Part shown: one piece after another, positions 23,661-35,517 of the stretch | Layout: every line of letters starts with the position of its first letter | Position numbering within the stretch: the first letter of the stretch is position 1 | Source: Heloderma charlesbogerti | Taxonomy: Eukaryota; Chordata; Lepidosauria; Squamata; Helodermatidae | Reading direction: 5' to 3' | DNA: 64,000 nucleotides | NCBI GenBank assembly: GCA_026122225.1 | Contig: JANEZZ010001570.1 | Location: 6,324,501 to 6,388,500, forward strand | Notes under the pieces: generated by a model | The model's database searches: none | What the model was told of the DNA's origin: nothing | The model's input: only the letters and a program-made list of their open reading frames with translations | Position numbers and translations under genes: made by a program

Positions 23661-24640
23661 AAACTGATAGCTTTAGAAGAAGGCAGAAGACTTTGGGTAA
23701 TTAGGAAAGAAAACAAATGGGAGAAATTAAGAAAGAAAAACATTCTAACTGTATTAATTAGTATATCCTTGAAATGCAGTTCACCTCACCTTGAACAGTA
23801 ATAGCTGGATTAGTGTTGTTTCCAATGGGAAGCTAAAACCAACTCGAGGTCAAAATGTACCACCAAAGTTGAAATGAAGGTATTTATGGAGTCTGATCTG
23901 GAAAAAGATGCAGTTCTCCCCTCTCCTTTAGTTTTACATTTGTACTGAGATAGGGATTTTAATTTACTAGAGGCCTTCAGCACAGGATAACAGAAGAACC
24001 AGAAGACTTTCAGAAGGGATACTGCCGCAGTAAAGAAACACCAGTTCAGAAACATCTTGTTTTAATGGTTAATTTCAGGAAACAGTGGGATTTTACTTGA
24101 CTATAATACACATACGACAGACTAGAATCCCCAATCTTCCATGTATCCCACCTGAAAAAGAGAGAAGTTAGGCTCTCCTGGTGGCAGCTTTTCCCTGCAG
24201 GATAGTTTTATTAGGGCTCCAGCAGAGATTTCCCATCAGGAAGGATATTTTTGTCCCTTTGGGGCCTCTCTCTCAGTCTCTCTCTCTCACACAGACATGC
24301 ACACACACACACACACACACTGTATAAATGACTGCCACAAACATTTCTGCATTTCTTTATTTGTATAGGTAATAGGCCTCGTTGCCTTTGCTGCTGCACC
24401 ACTGAAGTGTTTTGGAAGTGTTAATTCTTTTGGAAGTGTTAATTTTTTAAAAAAGCCACCTTGCTCTGCCTAATGGTAGGGCCACTCTGGCTCACAGAAT
24501 GCATGCTTTGGGTACATTATCAAAAGATGCTGATTAGGTTAGTTTCTCCACAGAAGTGGGGATGTGACATCAAACCTGCTCTAATAAATCAGTCCCTGTG
24601 AAAACTATAACATGCAATTTCTCATGACGTGTTATTCTAT
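23661..24640. other. Non-genic interval
   Basis: Holds a (TC)n run near 24268-24288 and an (AC)n run at 24301-24320. No gene recognised. A sequence starting near 24645 (ccggggtgcggaatgtcagg) resembles a hAT/Charlie-type left end, but no right end was found. Confidence 0.4.
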
Positions 24641-24857
24641 AACCGGGGTGCGGAATGTCAGGCTCACAGGGCAAATCCAGCCTGCCTGGAGGCCTAATTT
24701 GGTCCTCTGGGGTTTCCCAGATGGCCCCCACCCTTTCCCATGACCACAGAACATTTGATGGCTTCCCAGCTTTTGCATGGTTTGCCCCCATTCTAAAAGG
24801 TTGAAATGCCTCTCCTAAGGGACCGTTAAAGGCAGTAAGAGCTTGAAGCTAAAACAG

Positions 24858-24981
24858 GCTGGTGTTTTTGGTACTTTGGCTCTGGTCCTATGGCTTTCTG
24901 CCCTGCCCACCACTGGAATGCTGGTGTTTTTGGTACTTTGGCTCTGGTCCTATGGCTTTCTGCCCTGCCCACCACTGGAAT
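24858..24981. repeat. Perfect 62-bp tandem duplication
   Basis: Units 24858-24919 and 24920-24981 appear identical base for base (each starts gctggtgtttttggtacttt). Identity implies a recent event or sequence homogenisation. Confidence 0.9.
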
Positions 24982-25449
24982 GCAGCCCCTAGAGCTTCTC
25001 CAAATTCGAATGCGGCCCTCTACAAGATGGAACTTTTAGAGATATCCAACCAGCTTTAAGCAAGATGTTCTCCTTAAGCACCTACTAAAAATACTTTTTA
25101 GTTCAATGTATTTTTGTGCAGACAAGTAGCAAATGTCAAGAACCAGATTGCAAATATCATCTTCTAGAATTGCAATACATTCATTTAGCTTGCAACACAT
25201 GCATATTGGGGATGAAAGGAACTGAAGGTCATCCATCCCAATCACTTTTACTGTAGCAGGATCCTTATTTAATCCAGATCATAATGTACCCCAAGCAGGA
25301 GAGAAGCAAGTAACAAACTGCACTAGATTCAAAGGTATATGAGAAACAACTAAATAATTTTAGTAATAGCAAATTTAGAGCATTATAGACTAAAATTCTT
25401 GAACCTGGGAAAACTGGAGCCTACCCCTAAGATTAGTGTGCATGGCTGG

Positions 25450-25790
25450 TGGGTTTGGAATGCTCCTTCTTGAGAAGTGAAATTATGATGATCGTGATGT
25501 TACTAAAAGTATTTATTAACCACTTTGCAGCCCACCAGGCTCTCAAACCAATGTGCAATTACATAAGATCCAATTGTATAAACCAAAACAGAATCAAAAC
25601 AAAACACAAAACAGAACGTTCTTTAGAACAGGCCAAAATGGTTTTCAAAGCCAAAGACTTGGCAAAACCATATCGTTTTCACTGCCTGTCTAAATGGGAT
25701 GGAGCCAACCTGACCTCCTTTGGGAGGAAGCTCCATAGCCCAACTACAGGTGACTGCTTAGTCTTCCTTAATGCACACAATTTTCAGAAG
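25450..25790 (-). mobile_element. L2-like LINE 3' region, decayed
   Basis: Antisense of an L2-like C-terminus and 3' UTR: 'atggttttcaaagccaaaga' and 'cctcctttgggaggaagctc' on the plus strand parallel the block at 55680-55790 ('aaaggccaaattaaagaaat', 'gaagggagaccattccacaa'). The plus-strand 126-codon frame here (25449-25829) is a by-product of this repeat. Confidence 0.5.
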
Positions 25791-25829
25791 CAAGATCTTT
25801 GGGTTACACGTGTCTGTGTAAGGAACTAG

Positions 25830-26769
25830 AGTTAATCAAAAGCAATGTAAATTCATCTTCTATCTGAAAACATCACAAAGCAACAGCATGAACAAAATGT
25901 TGCTGAACAACCTGCTGGTATCAGCATGAAATACTGTTTCTTTGCACAGGGATAATACTCACTCATTAGTCCCTCTCTAGAATTGTACTCTTCTACTTGC
26001 TATATCTCTCCTCTTCAGTATCAAACATAAAAATGTTTTGCTTGTGTATGTCCACTTTACCGTTCGACATTATTTCTCCCACTCAAAACATTTACAGAGT
26101 GTGAATAATGTATTTTGAACCCTCTGCCGCCTCTTCTGTGCCACAACATGTACAGATCCCACTTCTTTTGGCAAATATGTTTAATAAATACTGTCGGTGA
26201 GAAATGCCCAACATAAAGAAAGAGGGAGAAAAAAGAAAACTGTAAAAGTAATTAAGCAAAAGGAGTCAAATTCCTATCAGGAGCTTTAAAAAAAAGTTGT
26301 TACTAATAAAACAAAGCATAATATGAACCAGCTGACTTCCCTCTCTTTTTGCTTGTCCTTGAAAGACAGTAATTTGACCATCAGAGGCCATTTTTGTATT
26401 GTACATCAGAGCTGTTTGTGTGGCTTTTTCTCCAAACCCATAGTCTTTGCTCTCTCACTCTGCAACACTTACATGGCTGTACATAATTAGTAACTCTTCC
26501 CCTGAGTTACTGCCTGAAAGCACTTGATCTTCAGACCTTAATTGGTCACATAGTTTGCATAACATCAGAAAAACCAAAGGCATGTTGCAGGCCAAGACGA
26601 TTCCAACAGAGGAATCTTTTGTTGTTCTGAGAAGGGTTATGGTGAGATATTTATCATAGGGTTCGGGGGGGGGGAAGAATAACCTTAATTAATTAAAATA
26701 TTTCATACTGGAATACAATGATTTCAACAAATCAACTCTATAAAATTATATTTGCTTATGGGTACAACT
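25830..26769. other. Non-genic AT-rich interval
   Basis: No frame, RNA gene or repeat recognised except a run of ten G at 26665-26674. Confidence 0.45.
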
Positions 26770-29700
26770 ACTGTACTTATCCCCCTTCATGGATCACTGC
26801 CTTGTTGTGGCGAAGGGGCTTGCGTAACTCAGTGAAGCCATAAGCTATGCCGTGCAGGGCCACCCAAGACGGACAGGTCATGGTGGAGAGTTCTGACAAA
26901 ATGTGGTCCACTGGAGAAGGAAATGGCAACCCACTCCAGTATTCTTGCCAAGAAAACTCCATGGAACATATCACAAGGCTAAAAGATATGACGCCGGAAG
27001 ATGAGCCCCGCAGGTCAGAAGGTGTCCAATATATTACTGGGGAAGAGCAGAGGGAATTTCCAAGTAGTGCCAGAAAGAGTGAAGCGGCTGGGCCAAAGCT
27101 GAAAGGACACTCAGCTTTGGATGTGTCTGGTGGTGAAAGGAAAGTCCGATGCTGTAAAGAACAATATTGTTTAGGAACCTGGAATGTAAGATCAATGAAT
27201 CAAGGTAAGCTGGGGGTGGTCAAACATGAGATGGCAAGATTGAACATCGACATCTTGGGAATTAGCAAACTAAAATGGACAAGCACGGGCAAATTTAATT
27301 CAGGTGACCATCGTATCTACTACTGTGGGCAAGAATCCCTTAGAAGAAATGGAGTAGCACTCATAGTCAACAAAAGGGTGGGAAAAGCAGTACTGGGGTA
27401 CAATCTCAAAAACGATAGAATGATCTCAGTACGAATCCAAGGCAAACCGTTCAACATCACAGTAATCAAGTCTATGCCCCAACCACTGAGGCCGAAGAAG
27501 CTGAGGTTGATCGGTTCTATAAAGACCTACAACACCTTCTAGAACTAACACCAAACAAAGATGTCCTCTTCATCATAGGGGATTGGAATGCTAAAGTAGG
27601 AAGTCAAGAAATCACCGGGATAACAGGCAAGCATGGCCTTGGTGTACAAATGAAGCAGGACAAAGGCTAATAGAGTTTTGCCAAGAGAACACGCTGATCA
27701 TAGCCAACACTCTTTTCCAACAGCACAAGAGACGACTCTACACATGGACATCACCAGATGGTCGATATCGAAATCAGATTGATTATGTCCTTTGCAGCCA
27801 AAGATGGAGAAGCTCTATACAGTCAGTAAAAACAAGACCTGGAGCTGACTGTGGCTCAGATCATGAGCTTCTTGTTGCAACATTTCAGCTTAAATTGAAG
27901 AATGTAGGGAAAACCACTAAACCATTCAGGTATGACCTAAATCATATCCCTTATGAATATACAGTGGAGGTGACGAATAGATTTAAGGGATTAGACCTGA
28001 TAGAGAGAGTGCCTGAGGAACTATGGACAGAGGTCCGTAACATTGTTCAGGAGGCAGCAACTCAATCCATACCAAAGAAAAAGAAATGCAAGAAGGCAAA
28101 GTGGCTGTCTGATGAGGCATTACAAGTAGCTGAGGGAAGCGAAAAGCAAGGGAGAAAGGGGAAGATATATCCAACTGAATGCAGAGTTCCAGAGAATAGC
28201 AAGGAGAGACAAGAAGGCCTTCTTAAATGAACAATGCAAAGAAATCGAGGAAAACAATAGAATGGGAAAGACTAGAGATCTCTTCAAGAAAATTGGAGAT
28301 CTCAAGGGAACGTTTTGTGCAAAGATGGGCATGATAAAGGACAAAGAAGGCAGGGACCTAACACAAGCAGATGAGATTAAGAAGAGGTGGAAAGAATACA
28401 CAGAAGAACTATACAGGAAAGATCTTAATGTCCCTGATAGCCATGAGAGTGCAGTCACTGAACTTGAGCTGGACATCCTAGAGAGTGAAGTCAAGTGGGC
28501 CTTAGGAAGCATTACTAACAACAAAGCTAGCAGAGATGACAGTATTCCAGCTGAGCTATTTAAGATCCTAAAAGATGATGCTGTGAAAGTGCTGCACTCA
28601 ATATGCCAACAAATTTGGAACACTCAGCAATTGCCACAAGACTGGAAAAGGTCAGTTTACATTCCAATTCCAAAGAAGGGCAATGCCAAAGAGTGTTCAA
28701 ACTACTGTACAATTGCGCTCATTACACATGCCAGCAAGGTGATGCTCAAATTCCTACAAGCTAGGCTTCAGCAGTATGCGAACCGAGAATTACCGGAAGT
28801 ACAAGCTGGGTTTCGAAGAGGCAGAGGAACTAGAGATGAAATGGTCAACATTCACTGGATCATGGAGAAAGCAAGAGAATTCCAGAAAAATGTCTATTTC
28901 TGCTTCACTGACTACACTAAAGCCTTTGATTGTGGGGATAACAACAAACAAAGCAAATTCTTAAAGAGATGGGAGTACCAGACCACCTTACCTGTCTCCT
29001 GAGAAACCTGTACAAGGGTCAAGAAGCAACAGTAAGAACCAGAGATGGAACAACCGATTGGTTCAAAATTGGGAAAGGAGTACGACAAGGCTGTATATTG
29101 TCACCCTGCTTATTTAATTTATATGCAGAGTACATCATGAGAAACGTCGGGTTGGATGAATCAGAGGTTGGAATTAAGATTGCTGGGAGAATTATCAACA
29201 ACCTCAGATACGCAGATGATACCACCCTAATGGCAGAAAGTGAAGAGGATCTAAAGAGCCTCTTGTTGAGGGTGAAAGTGGAGAGTGCAAAAGCTGGTTT
29301 GAAACTCAACATTAAAAAAATGAAGATCATGGCATCTGGCTCCATCACTTCCTGGCATATAGAAGGGGAAGAAATGGAAGCAGTGACAGATTTTATTTTC
29401 TTGGATCCAAGATCACCACGGACGGTGACTGTAGCCATGAAATTACAAGATGCTTGTTCCTTGGGAGGAAAGCTATGGCAAACCTAGACAGCATAGTAAG
29501 AAGCAGAGACATCACCTTGCCGACAAAAGTCCGTCTAATCAAAGCTATGGTGTTCCCAGTAGTAATGTATGGCTGTGAGAGCTGGACTATAAGGAAGGCT
29601 GAGCGCCGAAGAATTGATGCTTTCGAACTGTGGTGCTGGAGAAGACTCTTACGAGTCCCCTGGACTGCAAGGAGGTCAAATCAGTCCATCCTAAAGAAAA

Positions 29701-29999
29701 TCAACCCTGAGTGCTCATTGGAAGGACAGATACTGAAGCTGAAGCTCAAATATTTTGGCCACCTAATGCAAAGAGAAAACTCCCTGGAAAAGACCCTGAT
29801 GCTGGGAAAGATCGAAGGCAAAAGGAGAAGGGGACGGCAGAGGATGAGATGGCTAGATAGCATCACCGATGCAATGAATATGGACTTGAGCACACTCCGG
29901 GAGAGAGCACAGGACAGGAAGGCCTGGCATGCTATGGTCCATGGGGTCACGAAGAGTCGGACACGACTTAACGATTGAACAAGAATAACTGTACTTATC
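26770..29999 (+). mobile_element. Full-length BovB LINE with perfect 12-bp target-site duplication
   Basis: The element 26782-29987 lies between two copies of actgtacttatc (26770-26781 and 29988-29999). The 5' UTR contains 'gagaaggaaatggcaaccca' and ctccagtattcttgcc, text also familiar from ruminant BovB. The 3' end is cacgaagagtcggacacgac, then ttaacgattgaacaagaa. Intact duplication and full length indicate a fairly recent insertion, although several indels have since broken the frame. Confidence 0.95.
26847..29978 (+). pseudogene. BovB endonuclease-reverse transcriptase, frameshifted
   Basis: The polyprotein for target-primed reverse transcription is read in at least five successive frames: 26847-27470, about 27470-28130, 28130-28960, 28960-29400 and 29400-29978. 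Endonuclease: 'LGTWNVRSMNQGKL', 'GISKLKW' (Glu of the usual SELKW replaced by Lys), then 'IIGDWNAKVG' near 27575 and 'SDHELLV'. RT: 'FTDYTKAFDCGDNN' (motif A), 'GVRQGCILSPCLFNLYAEYI', and 'RYADDTTLMAESEED' near 29206. The C-terminus 'AFELWCWRRLLRVPWTARRS' runs to 'VTKSRTRLND'. A 7-bp deletion near 28130 is visible by comparison with the copy at 50366. Disruptions are mainly small indels. Confidence 0.93.
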
Positions 30000-30002
30000 T
30001 AA

Positions 30003-30140
30003 GGGTGCAAACCTATGCATGCTTAGGCACACACACAGAAAGTCCTACAACTCCCAGCATTCCCCAGCAAGCATGACAGGCTGGGGAATGCTGGGAGTTG
30101 TTGGACTTTTTTCTGTCCAAACATGCATAGGATTGTGCCG
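30003..30140. mobile_element. Palindromic MITE (family B), complete
   Basis: The inner arms 30041-30068 and 30080-30107 match at 27 of 28 positions (left agtcctacaactcccagcat). The outer arms at about 30003-30021 and 30121-30140 also pair (tgcaaacctatgcatg with catgcataggattgtgc). Non-coding. It abuts the BovB duplication, so the BovB probably landed at its edge. Confidence 0.75.
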
Positions 30141-31565
30141 TGAGGGGATTTTTCATGGGGTGGGAGGAATGCTAGTTATCTCCCGACTTTTAACAAATTG
30201 GCAATGCAATGGTGCTAGCCGAAAGTTCACTACTACAACATTGATCATTGAGAGTGGAGGAGTGCTAGATCTCCTTTGTGATCACAACAGATCAGTGCAG
30301 AAATAGCTGCTGTTACTCCCACAGTGCTGGTGTTATTCAGGGATAGACAGAGCAGTGATGCCTTGTTAGTGATGAGTATTAATAGGTTCCTTCTCTGCAG
30401 GTACCACATGCAGGGAATAAACAGGAGATGGCCATAATTTTCATCATGCCCGGGCTTATGAGCACCCTGCTGAGGAGGCATGGTTGATGGTTGCTGTTAG
30501 AAACAAAGTACTAGATTACATAGACATTTGTTTGAAGCTCATAGGGCTATTTTTAAAATATTCTCATGCTCTCTTTTAGAAACATCCCTAGGATGATGCT
30601 GACAAGTCTTGTAGCAGGCGACTGTGATTAATATCATTTTGCTATGTTAGTTATATATCAAGGACAGCAAAAGTGAAGGCTAAGGGCTAGATCCCAATGA
30701 TCGATTGAACAAAAGTGGCTATCCAAGAAAAAAGGCTGTGGATAGATTTCAGATATTAATCTTTTCAGTTAAATGCTGTCAAAGAGCATGCAAACACTTC
30801 CATTAACCATGGCACATAGAATTCTAGCTAAAATAGGCTTCTTGGCAGAGCAGTTCTCCAACAAAAACACAAAATACTCCTAGGAAGGAACAGAGTTACC
30901 TGCTTAAGCAGAGACAGACACCCATGAGACACATGCTTTGACATGTGTTGTATACAATGGGCATTCTTTGCCAGCATATGAATATGGATAGTTTGGAACT
31001 GTGTCTTTATATCTCAGTTTGAAGAGAATGTCACTATAAATTTGCATTTCTCACTTCTTTTGATGGTGTCAGCTCTCTAACACTCTCTTTAGTCTTTCTA
31101 GATCACGTATCTATCTATTCTCACAGACTTCTCAACATTGCTTTTCCATACGCCTGTGTTTCCATGTAGGTCCCACCCTAAGAAGCTTGGGTTAGTAGCT
31201 TTTGTCCTACACACTCCCTCTATCTACAGTTCCAACGGGTCTTATACACACAGATGATTTGTGTGGCATTTAAGCTGGTGCCACCCAGAGGGTTTACGGG
31301 CTCTCAGGGCAGATGTGACGTAAGGGTCCATGCACATGTGGGACTCTGGTGAGCAATGTGGCAAGGCAGGGGCAGGGGTTAATAATATGCATAGGAGCTG
31401 AGTTAGGGGGACACTTGCCTTGCGGTAGCCTGGGACAAATGGATCTGGGGTGGTAGCACTGAATTAAACTTTGGATAAATATTCAGGCTTTCATTAAAAG
31501 ATGAAAAAATGCAGGTATTGCATCCCAACTGGCCTTAAATTTGTGAATTAAACTCCATATTATCT
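30141..31565. other. Non-genic interval
   Basis: No supported gene or classified repeat. Confidence 0.45.
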
Positions 31566-31935
31566 CAGCATGGCAGCACCATGTAGCCTGTGTCTTAAGA
31601 TTTGCAGGGGAGACTCTTGTCAAGGTGTCTTCTACTCACTGACAACTAGAGAAAGAGCCTTCTCTGTTCTAGCCCTCCATTTGTGGAACATCCTCCCCAT
31701 GAAGGTATGACTGGCATTGACCTTGAACAAAATTGACCTGGTGCCAAAATAACTGCATTTGCCCAGGCTTTTTAAGCATATGTTTTATACCTGTTTTATT
31801 ATTGTACTTTGTTGTTTTAATTATAGGTTGTGGTTGTATGATCATTTTGGGGGGGGTTATATTTACTGTTCCCCACCCTGCTATCTTTTGATAAAGGATG
31901 GTTTGCAAGTATCCAAATAAATAAATAAATACCCT
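31566..31935 (+). mobile_element. LINE 3' end (L2-like) with (AAAT)n tail
   Basis: Plus-strand text resembles the last codons of a LINE RT ('tagccctccatttgtggaac' fitting the '..RLWNxLP' ending), then a 3' UTR ending tttgcaagtatccaaataaa taaataaat at 31914-31931. The A-rich tetranucleotide tail sets the orientation. Confidence 0.55.
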
Positions 31936-32877
31936 TTGTGAGGATTGACATAGGAAATATCTTTCCTCTTGTGTATCATACAATGCATATCAATTTATAA
32001 TAAGTATGATTATAGGGGGAAATGGATGAAATTAGGGAGGAAAAATACATTCAGGCCAGTACTGAAATGAGCTCTTTCATGATGAATACTTGTTAGATTT
32101 TATTTGAAGACTTACGCCCTGATCCAGACTTCTGTCTGTGGATCTCCCACTGTTTGCACAAGAAAATGTGGGTTTGTGGAGGGATATACACTACATACAG
32201 CTGCCTTGGCTACATATACAGTGGAAGCCCCGATTCCAAAATTCACAAATACAGCAGCCCTTTGATATATTAATGGAGCCCCAGACTTTTTATCCCTGCT
32301 GGAGTGAGGAGATAAGAGTGCTTACATCCCTTTCCCCAACCATCTGTTTAGCTCGTGAGGAAAAGCGCAGTTGTGTGTGTTACACTCAAAAGATGTCTAG
32401 ATTGGGGCATTAGATTATTCTGCCAAAATATTTTCTAAATTAAAAATACACATATGGTTTTCCACACAAAACTCCTGGACTTAAAAATGAGAGAGACACA
32501 CATATTGGGTTCATGTGTTCTCCCTGCTTGTCTAAGATTTTATTTTTCTTAGTGCCATCGAACTGCTGTTTACATCTTCTTGCTCTGTAAACTGAAGCAG
32601 GAATATGGGCAGTTACAAGAAAGTTAGCTTCATATTAGGAAATCATAGTTAAAACAATTCATCAGTACTGTGACCAAGTGATATTTGAACATGTGTTCTA
32701 AAAAGCTATATTATTCCAGAAAAGCTATATTATTCTGGAAAAGAACAAATAGATCTCTTATAATAAATCCAAGAACTGGCAGCCAGCACAAAGTGGGCTT
32801 GAAATTTGTCTATTTTGACTTCACGATCACTATAATTTCTGCACACAGGGTAACAAAGTGTTGGAGCTTGCTGCAGT
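31936..32877. other. Non-genic interval
   Basis: Nothing supported beyond a small direct repeat (aaaagctatattattc twice, 32700-32745). Confidence 0.4.
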
Positions 32878-33042
32878 GTACTCATGAAGCTGCCTCATAA
32901 CAAGACAAACCACTGGTCCATCTAGACCAGTACTGGGTAGTCTGACGGCACCCAAAATCTGAAATATTTTTAACTGGAGATGCTATGAATGATCTTCTGC
33001 ACACAAAGCATGTGCTCTGCCACTGAGTCATGTTCCCTCCAC
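32878..33042 (-). mobile_element. tRNA-derived SINE (L3-tailed type)
   Basis: Antisense copy. The tail aagctgcctcataacaagac and the 'ggtccatctagaccagta' segment come first on the plus strand; the tRNA-like head (complement of gtgctctgccactgagtcat) is at the far end near 33010-33035. A decayed box A is visible but no clean box B. Confidence 0.65.
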
Positions 33043-35440
33043 AAGCACTGAGTTGGATTGTAGACAACTAATTGGAGTTACAAATATAATAATTATATTT
33101 ATCATTAGCTTTAACCTTGGCGTGACTTCTAATTTAATATTTTTAGACAGTCAGCAGAATTGAAAGGTTGCTTATTATAGCAGGTAGGTCTTAAAAATCA
33201 GTTATGCTGATTCTCTGGCAAATCAGTACAGCACGTGGGTGGAAATCTTTTCTTGTAATAAAATAAAAATACTAATGAAGTACAATTATTTCTTCCCTCG
33301 TACCTTTATGAGTTATTTTTCATTTTAAAAAATATATTTGCTACATTTAGCATTTGGTAATTGGCATCTCTCAGGCCAGCCTTAATGTTAATATTAAAAA
33401 GTTAGAATCGGTTTGTGTCACTGTACTATTATCATATTAATATTAACAATAATAGTGACTGCAGTAATAATTTCAATAACCAGTCATTTAGGTAAAACTC
33501 CTGACATCTCTCTCTCTCTCTCTCTCTGTCAAGCACTTTACTCCTCTGTAATGGTGTAGGCTAAAATGACAGAATGCAGAATTGCAAGGGCTTGAGATGA
33601 AGAATATGAAAAAACAAAAACGAAGGTTCAGTCGAGGCTTAAAAAATGGATTTGGCAGAATGTTTTGAAGGGAGATGCCTTTATACACATAAATCTATTA
33701 CACCGATCTAATTGACCCAGATGCAGGGTCTATCACAGCAGAAATCAGTATTGCAGGAGTGAGAACAATAAACAACGAGAACATATGTGGTGACAGAGTC
33801 AGAACCAGAGAGATGTAGAGACCTAAAATGAAAATACTACAAGACAGAATCCATCATGAGCCAGTCTCGGAGGACTCATTCAGAAAGTCCCAAGTGGCAA
33901 TTTATATACATTCTCCTTAACTCATCTCATACATACCCACCCACAATTATGCTATACACTGACCTGGTGTGCATGATCGCCGCAGCACACCATGGGTTAT
34001 GGAGCCTGTGAGCACCAGGTTGCCAATTCAAGACCCCACCTCAGCTTCTCATGTCATCCAAACCTGGCAAGCGTGGCTTACTGGAACCACCCCACAGTCC
34101 TACAACAGACCATGGGTTCTGGGTGGTTTGTTTACCACTTCAATAAGTCACCCTTGCTGGGTTCGGACAACACAAGAAGCTGCGCCTGAAGGTAATTATG
34201 TAAATCGGGCTGGCACACAACTGGCACGTGCAAGGTGGTTAACAAGTCACCGTGGCTCATTAACCACCCTTACGTCATGCGAAGCGGCCTACTCTCTTTA
34301 TCTATATATAAAGAATGCACATAAACTGCTATTCACTAATCACGTCACCAATCACAGGATTTATTCTTGGAGGCATATATCTTCAGAGAACTCTGCAGGC
34401 TACATTTAAAAAGTTTAAGTAAGTATACATAGGTACAGTTGCAGTATGTATACAATCCATACCAATGATGGCAAGCATTCCATTAAGTGAGCAGCTCATC
34501 ATTTGATAGCTACCACCTCACCTGTTTGTGGAACTTCTCACATGTTGCCACAGCTGCAGGGAATCTTCTTCCCCATGACCTCTCTCCCATGCAGCACAGC
34601 AGTGTTTGGAACCACATCTGCAGGGCACATCACGCAGTTCTGCAGGAGAGCAACAACTGGGTAGGACAGGCCTATATGATTGGTTCCAGCCCTGCTGCTC
34701 AGGACTTCAGAACGTTACCAGAGCAGCATAGAAAGAAGCCACAGGAAAGCAGCTCCTGCACTACTGAAATAATGTACGAAGGGGCCTTTTGTCAACTGGC
34801 CTTTAGAGATCATCAGCAGTAAGTAACACATGGCAAAATATTTTCTTAGCTCAGAGGGGAAAAACACATCCATACGAAGTATTATTCTCTGTGTTCGATT
34901 ATCAAATGCTTAAACCAAGGGTTCACAGCTTTTGTCACAGCAAGGCATTTCAAGGCAAGAAAACAATTGCTCACACTTCTCCTTGTGTAAATAAGTTACG
35001 TTTTACTTGGAAGGGTGCGCTGTTGTTCTCAGTCTTAGAGGAGTCCATGGTCATCATTAGGAAAAACAAGAGAATGGGCTGTGCAGAGTATGGTTAAAAG
35101 CCTTCTTGGGAAGGAAATCAACATGCTGTTCCCCTGTGAAAGGCAGCAGTGACAAACGGTGAAAGGAACAGAGTAGCCTGTCTACTGTATTGCACGGCTG
35201 TGTTGGCATTCCACTTCCTGTCCTAAGGCAGTGCTTAGGAAGGCCCGGAAGTAGTTAAGATCTATCCTAGCAACCGTTTGCACTTCACTCTTTGCCCTAA
35301 TAATTCCTAGTACTAGTTCCCTTTCTGTCTGCTGGAGGAGGGAGGAAAAAATTTGAAACCATTACATTCCCACAAAAGTTTAGACAGAGTCTATATACAC
35401 TTTTTTGTGAATGCAATAGTTGCAAATACTGTATTACATT
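33043..35440. other. Non-genic interval with unclassified repeats
   Basis: (TC)n at 33507-33527. The block 33960-34275 has repeated 'accatggg' and 'accaccc' words and resembles the palindromic aaccatgg elements at 14.9 and 46.4 kb, but termini were not found. Frames of up to 146 codons (33969-34409 plus) cross it without any domain and are probably chance. Confidence 0.4.
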
Positions 35441-35441
35441 A

Positions 35442-35443
<2 letters not shown>

Positions 35444-35474
<31 letters not shown>

Positions 35475-35517
35475 TACACACACACACACAGAGATGAATC
35501 TGTGTGTGTGTGTGTGT
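35444..35517. repeat. Foldback microsatellite (GT)n-(AC)n-(TG)n
   Basis: (GT)15 at 35444-35473, (AC)7 at 35476-35490 and (TG)8 at 35501-35517. GT and AC runs can pair with each other, giving alternative hairpins. Confidence 0.9.

Noticed and set aside
33969..34409. 146-codon plus-strand frame
   Set aside because: Runs through repeat-like aaccatgg text with no domain or plausible conservation; treated as chance.
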